Shown: positions 7,385-14,091 of the stretch, in pieces
How the letters are laid out: each line of letters starts with the position of its first letter
How positions within the stretch are numbered: the stretch's first letter is position 1
NCBI GenBank assembly: GCA_031256695.1
Contig: JAIRQB010000040.1
Location: forward strand, 1 to 17,923
From: Elusimicrobiota bacterium
Lineage (GTDB): Bacteria > Elusimicrobiota > Endomicrobiia > Endomicrobiales > Endomicrobiaceae
Reading direction: 5' to 3'
DNA length: 17,923 bases
Made by a program: the position numbers and the translations under genes
Notes under the pieces: generated by a model
Database searches by the model: none
Told to the model about the DNA's origin: nothing
The model's input: the letters and a program-made list of their open reading frames with translations, nothing else

Positions 7385-8127
7385 ACAGATATATTGTTGA
7401 CAAATACATTAAGAAATATCCCACATATGACGGCATTATGCATATGCTTGACGGCGAAATATCGCAAGCGGTCGGGGGCTATGTAAGGTGCAGTTGGTAT
7501 AATCATTGGACGTCTATTTTAATTGAAAATATATTCAAGATGCATAAAAATGTAATTTCTGCTATCGGAGAAGTAAAACAAATTGATTTTTTTATAAAGG
7601 ATATGCCTTTTGATTTAAAAACAACTTATTTGCCCTCTAATTTTATTGAGAGAGAAAGAAAGAAATGCGGATTATCAAGCGAAAACAGCGAATACAAAAA
7701 AATTGCAAAAGACTACGGCATAAAATACGACGAGCGCAATCTTGCATATGAAATAAGAGAAAAGTCTTTGGCTTCCGGCAATACAGGCTGTATAGCGAGA
7801 ATAAATGAAATAGATGATTTTAAGAGAAATTTATTGTCTGAACTTGTTAAAAATCCTCAAAGGCTGATACAAAATTTATACGAGGAACAGGGCGAGATGA
7901 GATTTGACGCTTCAAATAGACTGTTTTTAATTCTAACTGACACTGTTGATTTTGATAAATCTTGGCAATTAAAAAGGGATATAAGACGTTTGAGGAGCGC
8001 TATAAATTATTATTTAGATAATTTTGACAAGAAAAAAATACTCAACAATCCCATTGAATTTAAATACAAATTCAGAACAGGCGAGGTTTTTCGCGTATAC
8101 AGCGATTGCATTTTTGTTAGAAAATAA
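7357..8127 (+). CDS. Putative restriction endonuclease of R-M system 2, C-terminal part
   Basis: Up to 256 residues, following the D12 methyltransferase as restriction enzymes usually do. Around the middle, QIDFFIKDMPFDLKTTYLP gives a D...D-x-K pattern suggestive of a PD-(D/E)xK active site (compare EcoRV, whose partner is also a D12 enzyme; no homology is claimed). No good start exists: a TTG at 7357 with weak GAAG upstream, or ATGs at 7438 and 7444 without a ribosome site. This supports continuity with the preceding frame. A GC-rich palindrome begins 34 bp after the stop. Confidence 0.6.
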   Translation: MGGDYKNALDRYIVDKYIKKYPTYDGIMHMLDGEISQAVGGYVRCSWYNHWTSILIENIFKMHKNVISAIGEVKQIDFFIKDMPFDLKTTYLPSNFIERERKKCGLSSENSEYKKIAKDYGIKYDERNLAYEIREKSLASGNTGCIARINEIDDFKRNLLSELVKNPQRLIQNLYEEQGEMRFDASNRLFLILTDTVDFDKSWQLKRDIRRLRSAINYYLDNFDKKKILNNPIEFKYKFRTGEVFRVYSDCIFVRK

Positions 8128-8161
8128 TGCCGTCAAAAAATTAGTCCAAGACTTGCGTCGG

Positions 8162-8220
8162 GCGCAAACGCATAGCGCGCGCCGCAATGACACCAACGGC
8201 GGCGCGCTATGTGTTTGCGC
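8162..8220. repeat. 19-bp inverted repeat after R-M system 2
   Basis: GCGCAAACGCATAGCGCGC (8162-8180) pairs with GCGCGCTATGTGTTTGCGC (8202-8220) with one mismatch across a 21-base loop. Both arms belong to the palindrome family seen at 5634-5888. No T-run follows, so it is not a standard terminator, although it could slow or end transcription. Confidence 0.75.
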
Positions 8221-8263
8221 AGCGCTGAAAGAAACCGAGAATTGATATAGCCTAAATAAAGTC
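8185..8263 (+). repeat. Right direct repeat bordering R-M system 2
   Basis: This is the partner of 5923-5982: a 20-bp identical block at 8185-8204, then 17 extra bases, then GCGCTGAAAGAAACCGAG with ATTGATATAGCCTAAA (8222-8263). It runs straight into the parB leader, suggesting that this copy is in its original place and the left copy was made when the cassette arrived. Confidence 0.7.
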
Positions 8264-8299
8264 AAAAACTCATTGATTTTTCAACTATATTTTAAGGAG
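8263..8299 (+). promoter_or_regulatory. parB leader shared with parA
   Basis: Near-identical to the parA leader: CAAAAACTCATTGATTTTTC followed by AACTATATTTTAAGGAG. The palindrome here is TTGA-TTTT-TCAA (4-bp arms). TATATT (8286-8291) resembles a -10, but no -35 is seen. AAGGAG (8294-8299) is the parB ribosome site. Confidence 0.55.
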
Positions 8300-8305
8300 T
8301 AAAAA

Positions 8306-9184
8306 ATGCAAAAACAAGTATTAGGCAGAGGATTGCCGACAAGAGAAAGGGGCTTAGATGTTTTTATCTCGCATCCTCAAAAGCAAAATGCCGCAGGCGG
8401 CGATATTGTTGAGATTCCATTAGAAAAAATTAAGCCCAATAAATATCAGCCGCGCAAAAATTTTGACGATGAAAAATTGCAAGAACTTGCCGCTTCAATA
8501 AAAGAACACGGGCTTTTAAGTCCTATTGTGGTAACGCCCGCCATAGATGAGGGGGAATATGAAATAATTGCAGGCGAAAGACGCTATCGCGCCAGCCAAA
8601 TTGCAGGCAAAAGTGAAATCAAGGCAATTATTAAGGAAGTTGTCACAGATAAGCAAAAAATGGAATTTGCCTTGCTTGAAAATATGCAAAGGGAAGATTT
8701 AAACCCCATAGAAGAAGCGCAAGGCTTTAAGAGATTTATTGACGAATTCGGATATACGCATGAACTTATATCTCAAAAGGTTTCTAAAAACCGCTCGGTA
8801 ATCACAAATGCTTTAAGACTTCTAAATTTGCCGCAAGATATTCAAGATTTAATCTCAAAAGAGCAAATTTCAGCAGGACACGGCAGAATGCTAGCAGGTT
8901 TAGACAATGAACAAATCATCAGAGATATTGTTGAAAAAATCTTAAAAGACGGGCTTTCTGTGCGCGCCGTTGAAAATTTAATATCTGAACTTAAAGCGGA
9001 AAAAACTGAAAAACCGCCTAAAAGGCAAGAGGCGGAAATAGAGAAGTTAAATGAGGAATTGCAGAGGAAATTCGGCGCAAAGACAAAAGTTATAGGCTCA
9101 AATCAAAAAGGCAAAATTGAGATTTTTTACTTTTCATTAGAGGATTTAGAAAGAATCGTTAAAGAATTAAATATCAATATTTAA
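8306..9184 (+). CDS. parB: Chromosome-partitioning protein ParB/Spo0J
   Basis: A 292-residue CTP-dependent clamp that loads at parS and stimulates ParA. The N-terminus carries the LGRGL motif (6-10) and basic residues typical of the ParA-activating tail. The CTP-binding domain shows NKYQPRKNF (45-53), GERRYRAS (90-97) and ENMQREDLNPIEEA (125-138). The helix-turn-helix that recognises parS is around 151-172 (HELISQKVSKNRSVITNALR), followed by ISAGHGRML. The last 50 or so residues are the dimerisation domain after a charged linker. Three parS-type sites 6-7 kb upstream are its likely targets. parA would normally be directly upstream. Confidence 0.95.
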   Translation: MQKQVLGRGLPTRERGLDVFISHPQKQNAAGGDIVEIPLEKIKPNKYQPRKNFDDEKLQELAASIKEHGLLSPIVVTPAIDEGEYEIIAGERRYRASQIAGKSEIKAIIKEVVTDKQKMEFALLENMQREDLNPIEEAQGFKRFIDEFGYTHELISQKVSKNRSVITNALRLLNLPQDIQDLISKEQISAGHGRMLAGLDNEQIIRDIVEKILKDGLSVRAVENLISELKAEKTEKPPKRQEAEIEKLNEELQRKFGAKTKVIGSNQKGKIEIFYFSLEDLERIVKELNINI

Positions 9185-9211
9185 AAATTATGAATTCAAT
9201 AAGTTAAGTAA

Positions 9212-9351
9212 GTTGCCCCAATTACAGACGGCAACTTAAGTTGCCCCAATTACAGATAGCAACTTAAGTTGCCCCAATTACAGATAGCAACTTAAGTTGC
9301 CTCAATTATAGATAGCAACTTAAGTTGCCTTAACTATAGAGAGCAACTCTG
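9212..9351. repeat. Five 28-bp tandem repeats between parB and mnmE
   Basis: Five head-to-tail units start at 9212, 9240, 9268, 9296 and 9324 (GTTGCCCC...GCAACTTAA). Units 2 and 3 are identical, unit 1 differs by two bases, and units 4 and 5 are progressively degenerate. GTTGC and GCAAC in each unit can form a stem, and junctions create GCAACTTAAGTTGC palindromes. There is no unique spacer, so it is not CRISPR. Confidence 0.85.
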
Positions 9352-9407
9352 CCTTCGCGGTATGACAACTTGGAATACTGCCGTTTGTTGTCACTTTTAA
9401 CCTTTTA

Positions 9408-9445
9408 CTGATATGCCGCTGCCGTCTGCGACGGCAGCGGCTCAT
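9408..9445. repeat. Left inverted repeat flanking mnmE, strong hairpin
   Basis: This 38-bp arm matches the reverse complement of 10934-10971 at 36 of 38 positions. It contains a perfect 12-bp stem GCCGCTGCCGTC / GACGGCAGCGGC with loop TGC (9415-9441). A TTAAC-type octamer tract follows on the mnmE side, and its inverse precedes the right arm, lengthening the symmetry. It could act as a terminator-like element downstream of parB. Confidence 0.8.
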
Positions 9446-9490
9446 AAACTTTTAACTTTTAACATTTAACTCTTAACTTTTGAGATTTTT

Positions 9491-10891
9491 ATGGATAAAT
9501 ACAATAGCAATGATACCATCGCCGCCCTATCTAGCGCCTTCGGCAAATCCGCCATAGCGGTAATAAGAGTCAGCGGACCAGAATCTTTTGAAGTCCTATC
9601 TAAAATTTTTAAAACCAGCCATAATACTTCTTTAAAACCAGTCGCCATTCGTCATAAAGAAATTCAATACGGTTTTATAATAGACGGCTCTGAAAAAATA
9701 GACGAGGTTATTTGCCTATTTTTTAAAGCGCCGCATTCTTATACGGGCGAAGACCTTGTAGAAATAAATATTCACGGCAATCCTTTAATAATAAAAACGG
9801 TTTTAGAACTTCTGTTTAAAAAAGGCATAAGGCAAGCGGAAGGCGGGGAATTCACATATCTTGCTTTCTTAAATGGGAAAAAAGATTTATCAGAGGCAGA
9901 AGGCGTTTGCGACTTGATAAACAGCAAGACTTCATCTGCAGCAAGAGCATCTTTAAATAATTTATCGGGCGGTTTTAGCGAGCGCATAAATGAAATAAGA
10001 GAAAGCATAATTGAATTTTTAACCTTTTTAGAAGCCTCTCTTGATTATCCAAATGAAGACGATGTCCCGTTTTTAAGTCCTGCTGAAAAATCTCAAAAAA
10101 TAGAAAATCTTAAAGACAAAACAACAAAACTTATATCCCTTTATAAAATCAGCAAAATTTTAAAAGACGGATTGAAAGCGGCGATAATAGGCAAGCCCAA
10201 TGCGGGCAAATCCTCTCTTTTAAATGCAATTGTAGGCAGAGACCGCGCTATAGTTACTGAAATTGAAGGCACTACAACCGACACTATAGAAGAGAGCATA
10301 GATTGCAGCGGCATTCCTCTAACTATAATAGACACAGCAGGCATCAGAAATAAAACTCAAGATAAAATAGAAGTTTTAGGAATGGAAAAAACAAAGGAAG
10401 TTATAAAGCAAAGCGATATAGTCCTTTGGATTTTAGATTTGTCCCGCGCCGCAGATGAAAACGATTTAGAAATAGCGGCGCTTTTAAAAGAGAATTCAGC
10501 GGAAATTCCCATTTTTGCAGTTTTAAATAAGAGCGATTTAAAAAGAGATTTTGATTTTGATTTTAAAGGTTTGAAAATAGACGGGTTTTTTGAAGTTTGC
10601 GCTTTAAACGGCAAGGGCATTGCCGCTTTATTAAATGAAATTGCAAAAAGAGCGGGCATTATGGAATCTCAAAATGATTTTTTAATGATAAATGCCCGCC
10701 ACAGCGGTCTTTTAAACGGCATTTTAGCGGCTCTTGAAAGAGCGCAAAAAGCCCTGCTTGACAAAGACGCAGATGATATAGGCTGTTATGAATTGAAGCA
10801 AGCGCTCTCTTTTAGCGATGAAATTTTAGGCATAAATACTCCGCACGATATTTTGGATTCTATTTTTTCAACATTCTGCATCGGGAAGTAA
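9491..10891 (+). CDS. mnmE: tRNA uridine-34 modification GTPase MnmE (TrmE)
   Basis: A 466-residue protein (family about 450-470) that with MnmG installs the cmnm5/nm5 group at wobble uridine 34 of certain tRNAs. The N-terminal folate-binding domain starts with DTIAALSSAFGKSAIAVIR. The G domain has G1 GKPNAGKSS (234-242), G2 TTTDT (261-265), G3 DTAG (281-284) and G4 NKSD (346-349). The C-terminus ends in the catalytic CIGK (463-466). The partner mnmG is not in the window. The ribosome site is weak (only GAG in TTTTGAGATTTTTATG). The gene is enclosed by a 38-bp inverted repeat plus octamer tracts. Confidence 0.97.
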   Translation: MDKYNSNDTIAALSSAFGKSAIAVIRVSGPESFEVLSKIFKTSHNTSLKPVAIRHKEIQYGFIIDGSEKIDEVICLFFKAPHSYTGEDLVEINIHGNPLIIKTVLELLFKKGIRQAEGGEFTYLAFLNGKKDLSEAEGVCDLINSKTSSAARASLNNLSGGFSERINEIRESIIEFLTFLEASLDYPNEDDVPFLSPAEKSQKIENLKDKTTKLISLYKISKILKDGLKAAIIGKPNAGKSSLLNAIVGRDRAIVTEIEGTTTDTIEESIDCSGIPLTIIDTAGIRNKTQDKIEVLGMEKTKEVIKQSDIVLWILDLSRAADENDLEIAALLKENSAEIPIFAVLNKSDLKRDFDFDFKGLKIDGFFEVCALNGKGIAALLNEIAKRAGIMESQNDFLMINARHSGLLNGILAALERAQKALLDKDADDIGCYELKQALSFSDEILGINTPHDILDSIFSTFCIGK

Positions 10892-10933
10892 AACTTTAAA
10901 AATTAAGAGTTAAAAGTTAAAAGTTAAAAATTT

Positions 10934-10971
10934 ATGAGCCGCTGCCGTCGCAGATGGCAGTGGCATATCAG
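10934..10971. repeat. Right inverted repeat flanking mnmE
   Basis: Inverted copy of 9408-9445 with two C-to-T differences. Both fall in the right side of the 12-bp stem and turn G-C pairs into G-U pairs in the plus-strand transcript, so the RNA hairpin is still formed. Octamer tracts lie on both sides (10892-10933 and 10997-11029). No T-run is seen directly after the stem. Confidence 0.8.
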
Positions 10972-11030
10972 TTAACAACACTAAAATTTCCTTTCCTTAA
11001 TTTTTAACTCTTAACTTTTAACTTTTAACA

Positions 11031-11089
11031 GAGTTGCAATCCCAAGTAGTAAGGCAACTTAAGTTGCCTTGCTACTTGGTTTGCAACTC
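11031..11089. repeat. 59-bp nested palindrome (potential cruciform)
   Basis: Three stem segments stack with small internal bulges: GAGTTGCAA (11031-11039) with TTGCAACTC (11081-11089), CCAAGTAG (11042-11049) with CTACTTGG (11072-11079), and AGGCAACTT (11052-11060) with AAGTTGCCT (11061-11069), with no loop at the centre. The left half is identical to 5377-5405. It lies upstream of the TRAP genes. Purpose unknown. Confidence 0.85.
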
Positions 11090-11132
11090 ATATAACTCTT
11101 TAAGTTGTCAGGTTATTTTTGTATTATTGCCT

Positions 11133-11155
11133 TGCCGTTTTTAGACGGCATTTTT
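11133..11155 (+). terminator. Terminator-like hairpin before the first dctP
   Basis: TGCCGT (11133-11138) and ACGGCA (11145-11150) with a 6-base loop are followed by TTTTT (11151-11155). It is short (6 bp) and lies 55 bp before the dctP start. It may end transcription from mnmE or attenuate the TRAP leader. A second small hairpin ACCGCA / TGCGGT follows at 11171-11186, directly upstream of the ribosome site. Confidence 0.5.
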
Positions 11156-11209
11156 GTAAAAAAACAAAAAACCGCAAGTATGCGGTTAATAAAAAAACGG
11201 GAGGAAATT

Positions 11210-12199
11210 ATGAAAAAGTTAGCGCTTTTGCTCGCTATGCTTTTTGCGGTTTCTGTCACATCGCAAGCGGCTATGAAGTTAAGACTTGCCCACTTCGGCT
11301 CTGAAACAAGCCCTGCTCAAGTTGCGGCAAAACAATTTGCCGACAATGTTCAAAGGAGAACCAATGGAGAAATCACCATTGAAATTTATGCAAACAATGT
11401 TTTAGGCGGACCGCCTCAGATTTTGGAACAGGTTTTGTTAGGCACTCTTGATATGACTTTGTCAGGTCAAGACCAAATAGCCAAACACGTTCCGCTTTTT
11501 GACACGGTAGCAATACCTTTCTCAATTTCAGGCTATGACCATATGGACAGGGTTTTAGACGGTCCATTTAAAGAGTGGGCAGCCCCTGCAGTTTTAAAGA
11601 AAGGCGCAGTTATGCTTTCAAGTTGGGAATGGGGTTTTAGGCAAGTTACAAACTCTAAACGCCGCATTTTAAAACCCGAAGATGTAGCGGGCTTAAAGAT
11701 ACGCACTCCGCCGGCTATGGCTTATCAAGCGGCTATGGAGGCTTTAGGCGCTAATGTTCAAACTATAGATTTCAGCGAACTTGTAATGGCTATGCGTCAA
11801 GGCGTAGTTGATGGAGAAGAAAATCCTATAGGCACAATTTACGATTTAAAGATTTATGAATCGCAAAAGTATATCAGCATAATAAATTATCTCTATAGTT
11901 CTATGGTTCATCTTGTCAATGCTAAAACTTGGAAAAAATTGACTCCCGAACAGCAAAAAATAATACAAGAAGAATCCGATGCGGCAAGATTAGTTCACAG
12001 GAAACTTGTCAGAGATAATGAAGCAAAGCAAATTGCCGATATGAAAAAGAAAGGCAATATCATAGATTATCCGGATTTAAAGCCTTTCCAAGCGAAAATG
12101 GGCCCCGCATATGAAAAGATAAAAAAGAATGTCGGAGCGGCTAATTTTGACAAATGGATGAAAATGGCGGCAGAGCAGGCGAACCCTCCTAAAAAATAA
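11210..12199 (+). CDS. dctP: TRAP transporter substrate-binding protein, DctP family (first copy)
   Basis: A 329-residue periplasmic solute receptor that would hand an organic-acid-type ligand to a DctQM permease. The signal peptide MKKLALLLAMLFAVSVTSQA is followed by MKLRLAH, the usual first strand. The conserved region GLKIRTPPAMAYQAAMEALG contains the arginine that in this family binds the substrate carboxylate, followed by VVDGEENP. The ATG at 11210 is preferred over an upstream in-frame start at 11105 because GGGAGG lies 7 bp before it and a signal peptide begins there. A strong terminator follows, which may make this receptor more abundant than downstream products. Confidence 0.9.
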   Translation: MKKLALLLAMLFAVSVTSQAAMKLRLAHFGSETSPAQVAAKQFADNVQRRTNGEITIEIYANNVLGGPPQILEQVLLGTLDMTLSGQDQIAKHVPLFDTVAIPFSISGYDHMDRVLDGPFKEWAAPAVLKKGAVMLSSWEWGFRQVTNSKRRILKPEDVAGLKIRTPPAMAYQAAMEALGANVQTIDFSELVMAMRQGVVDGEENPIGTIYDLKIYESQKYISIINYLYSSMVHLVNAKTWKKLTPEQQKIIQEESDAARLVHRKLVRDNEAKQIADMKKKGNIIDYPDLKPFQAKMGPAYEKIKKNVGAANFDKWMKMAAEQANPPKK

Positions 12200-12245
12200 G
12201 TTGTCAATGAAGTGTTTTGCAAATGATAACGAAGTCTGACAAAAG

Positions 12246-12280
12246 GAGCGGGGGAAAATAATTCTCCCGCTCTTTTTTTT
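12246..12280 (+). terminator. Intrinsic terminator after the first dctP
   Basis: GAGCGGGGGAA (12246-12256) pairs with TTCTCCCGCTC (12262-12272), including one G-T pair, across a 5-base loop and is followed by eight T (12273-12280). Confidence 0.88.
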
Positions 12281-12300
12281 GTAAAAAAGAAACCTCAAAA

Positions 12301-12346
12301 GTTTCAGCGACGAAACCGCTTGCCGACTTTGATACTCGGGGTCGGC
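12301..12346 (+). other. Two small hairpins in the leader of the second dctP
   Basis: GTTTC/GAAAC (12301-12316, 6-base loop) and GCCGAC/GTCGGC (12322-12346, 13-base loop) lie between the terminator and the second dctP. They may shape its 5' leader. No clear promoter is visible between 12281 and 12401. The GTTTC...GAAAC element is not parS because its spacer is 6 instead of 4. Confidence 0.35.
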
Positions 12347-12401
12347 TTAAGAAATTTTTGAAAGCAGCGGCGTAGGACATACCAACAAAAAGGAGAAACA
12401 A

Positions 12402-13415
12402 ATGCGTAAATTTTACAAAGCGGCAGTATTAGGCATTATGACGGCATTTATGGCGGGTCTTTTATTTGTCGGGCAGAGCCAAGCAATTACCAAATCCGGC
12501 AATAAGACAATTATCCGCGTAGGCAATGAAACGGGCAAGACAGACTCTCAATTTATCGGTCTTCAAGTTATGGCGGCTGAAGTCAAAAAACTCTCAAAAG
12601 GCTCAATGGAATTGCAATTAAACCCCGGCAGCGTTTTGGGCAGCGGTCCCGCTATGGTAGATATGGTAAAAAACGGAACGCTTGATATTTATATGGGCGG
12701 GGCAGGCTTTTTTGCGGCTTGGGACGGCAGATTATTTGTCTTTGATATTCCCTATCTTTTCAGCAGCGCAGAACAAGCCCACGCTATATTAGACAGCGAT
12801 TTCGGCGCAGAAATGCTCTCTACTCTTGAACCATTCGGAGTTAAAGGCTTGGCTTTTTGGGAAAACGGCGTCCGCAATATCACAAATTCAGTCCGTCCTA
12901 TTAAAACTCCCGATGATGTCAAAGGGCTTAAACTTAGAGTTATGCCTGCCAATCCAGTCCACGTAAAAATTTGGACAATGATGGGGGCAAAACCAGAGCC
13001 TTTGACTTTTTCAGCAATTTACGACGCTCTAAAAAATAAGACAGTTGACGGGCAAGAGCATCCTATCAGCGCTATTTATTCAGGCAAGTTTTATGAAGTC
13101 CAAAAATATATGTCTTTGACCCGCCATATTTACGGACCTCTCATTATGATAATGAATAAAGCGTCTTTTGATTCTCTTACCAAAGAGCAGCAAGATATTA
13201 TGATTACTGCTTCAAAAGCGGGGGCAGCCGCTCAGCGCAAATTCATCAAAGACAATGAGGCTAAATTTAGCGCCGAGATGCAAAAAGCAGGTATGGAGAT
13301 AATTGAAGTTGACCCTGCGCCTTTCCGCAATAAAGTCCGTCCGACTATTGAAAAAGACTATATAAAACAAAACGGAAACGCTTGGCTAAAAAAGATAGAA
13401 AGTCTTAAGAAATAA
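12402..13415 (+). CDS. dctP: TRAP transporter substrate-binding protein, DctP family (second copy)
   Basis: A 337-residue second receptor of the same family but clearly divergent from the first. The signal peptide covers about residues 1-28 (ends VGQSQA). Family signatures are IIRVGNETG at the mature start, GLKLRVMPANPVHVKIWTMMGA with the ligand-binding arginine, and TVDGQEHPISAIY. AGGAG at 12391-12395 supports the ATG. Two receptors beside one permease pair suggest two substrates or two affinities feeding the same DctQM. The ligand cannot be told. Confidence 0.9.
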   Translation: MRKFYKAAVLGIMTAFMAGLLFVGQSQAITKSGNKTIIRVGNETGKTDSQFIGLQVMAAEVKKLSKGSMELQLNPGSVLGSGPAMVDMVKNGTLDIYMGGAGFFAAWDGRLFVFDIPYLFSSAEQAHAILDSDFGAEMLSTLEPFGVKGLAFWENGVRNITNSVRPIKTPDDVKGLKLRVMPANPVHVKIWTMMGAKPEPLTFSAIYDALKNKTVDGQEHPISAIYSGKFYEVQKYMSLTRHIYGPLIMIMNKASFDSLTKEQQDIMITASKAGAAAQRKFIKDNEAKFSAEMQKAGMEIIEVDPAPFRNKVRPTIEKDYIKQNGNAWLKKIESLKK

Positions 13416-13440
13416 CAATAATCAAGTTAAAATGAAAAAA

Positions 13441-13479
13441 GTCAGGGCGCTGGTCTTTCGGCTAGCGCCCTGACTTTTT
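13441..13479 (+). terminator. Intrinsic terminator after the second dctP
   Basis: GTCAGGGCGCT (13441-13451) pairs perfectly with AGCGCCCTGAC (13464-13474) over a 12-base loop, followed by TTTTT and preceded by a run of A. It closes the receptor unit and separates it from R-M system 3. Confidence 0.9.
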
Positions 13480-13506
13480 AGCGGTATTTTACAATAGGGG
13501 TTTTAT

Positions 13507-14091
13507 ATGACAGATGCAGATATTGATATTATCATAGAGAGTTTAGCGAAATTTCTGCTTAATGTGTTTTCAGATACATATGATGAGAATTTTGAAAAAA
13601 TGCTTGTTTCCGGCGGCGGCGGGAACTCAATGTTTATTCAATCTTGGCAAAAACCTTCAAAATTGTTCGTCAAAATAAGAATTTCAACAGAGGCAAAAAA
13701 TAAATTGTTAGAACACGGATATACATTAGAAACAATGCCGCACGTATTTTTATGTCACAATGCAAAAGGCGCAAAAAACAGAATAGCGAGCGGAAAACAC
13801 TTACATATGGACCATAATCCGGGCAATGTTAAAGTTTTACATTTGATTAGAGATAGAATTCGGTCTTATAGGAAGGCTATGACAAAAGAAGAGAAAATAA
13901 ACGATTTAAAAGAATATATAAGAGATGTTCAAACATTAGACATAATTACGGTAGAACAAGACGATATAAGAACATTGAGAGATGCAAATTACACAAAAAA
14001 AGAAAAAGATATGTTGACTTCTGCGCAAAAGGATGCATTATTAAACGATACTTGGACAGAATTAGGTCCAGAATTTAAATATATCTTTTAA
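13507..14091 (+). CDS. Putative HNH-type restriction endonuclease of R-M system 3
   Basis: A 194-residue protein not assignable to a named family. The segment HVFLCHNAKGAKNR followed by HLHMDHNPGN (98-107) looks like a beta-beta-alpha-metal (HNH) nuclease: D102-H103 as the core, with N104/P105/N107 and upstream H84. It lacks the paired CxxC zinc knuckles of many HNH enzymes. AGGGG (13495-13499) precedes the ATG. It faces the adenine methyltransferase gene and overlaps its 3' end by 30 bp, the arrangement expected for a type II pair. The endonuclease role is inferred from motif and neighbour. Confidence 0.6.
   Translation: MTDADIDIIIESLAKFLLNVFSDTYDENFEKMLVSGGGGNSMFIQSWQKPSKLFVKIRISTEAKNKLLEHGYTLETMPHVFLCHNAKGAKNRIASGKHLHMDHNPGNVKVLHLIRDRIRSYRKAMTKEEKINDLKEYIRDVQTLDIITVEQDDIRTLRDANYTKKEKDMLTSAQKDALLNDTWTELGPEFKYIF

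Noticed and set aside
8024..8245. Small ORF overlapping the end of the R-M system 2 nuclease
   Set aside because: The first half is the nuclease read in another frame and the second half is the GC-rich palindrome; no start signal.
9212..9351. CRISPR array
   Set aside because: Units are contiguous 28-bp copies with no unique spacers, and no cas gene is nearby.
11105..11127. Sigma-70 promoter TTGTCA / TATTAT before the first dctP
   Set aside because: The spacing is only 11 bp, too short for a standard promoter.
11105..11209. N-terminal extension of the first dctP
   Set aside because: It crosses a terminator-like hairpin and lacks a ribosome site; the ATG at 11210 has a strong ribosome site and starts a proper signal peptide.
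12301..12316. Further parS site at GTTTC-AGCGAC-GAAAC
   Set aside because: The half-sites are separated by six bases instead of four and the central CG context is wrong; more likely an RNA hairpin.
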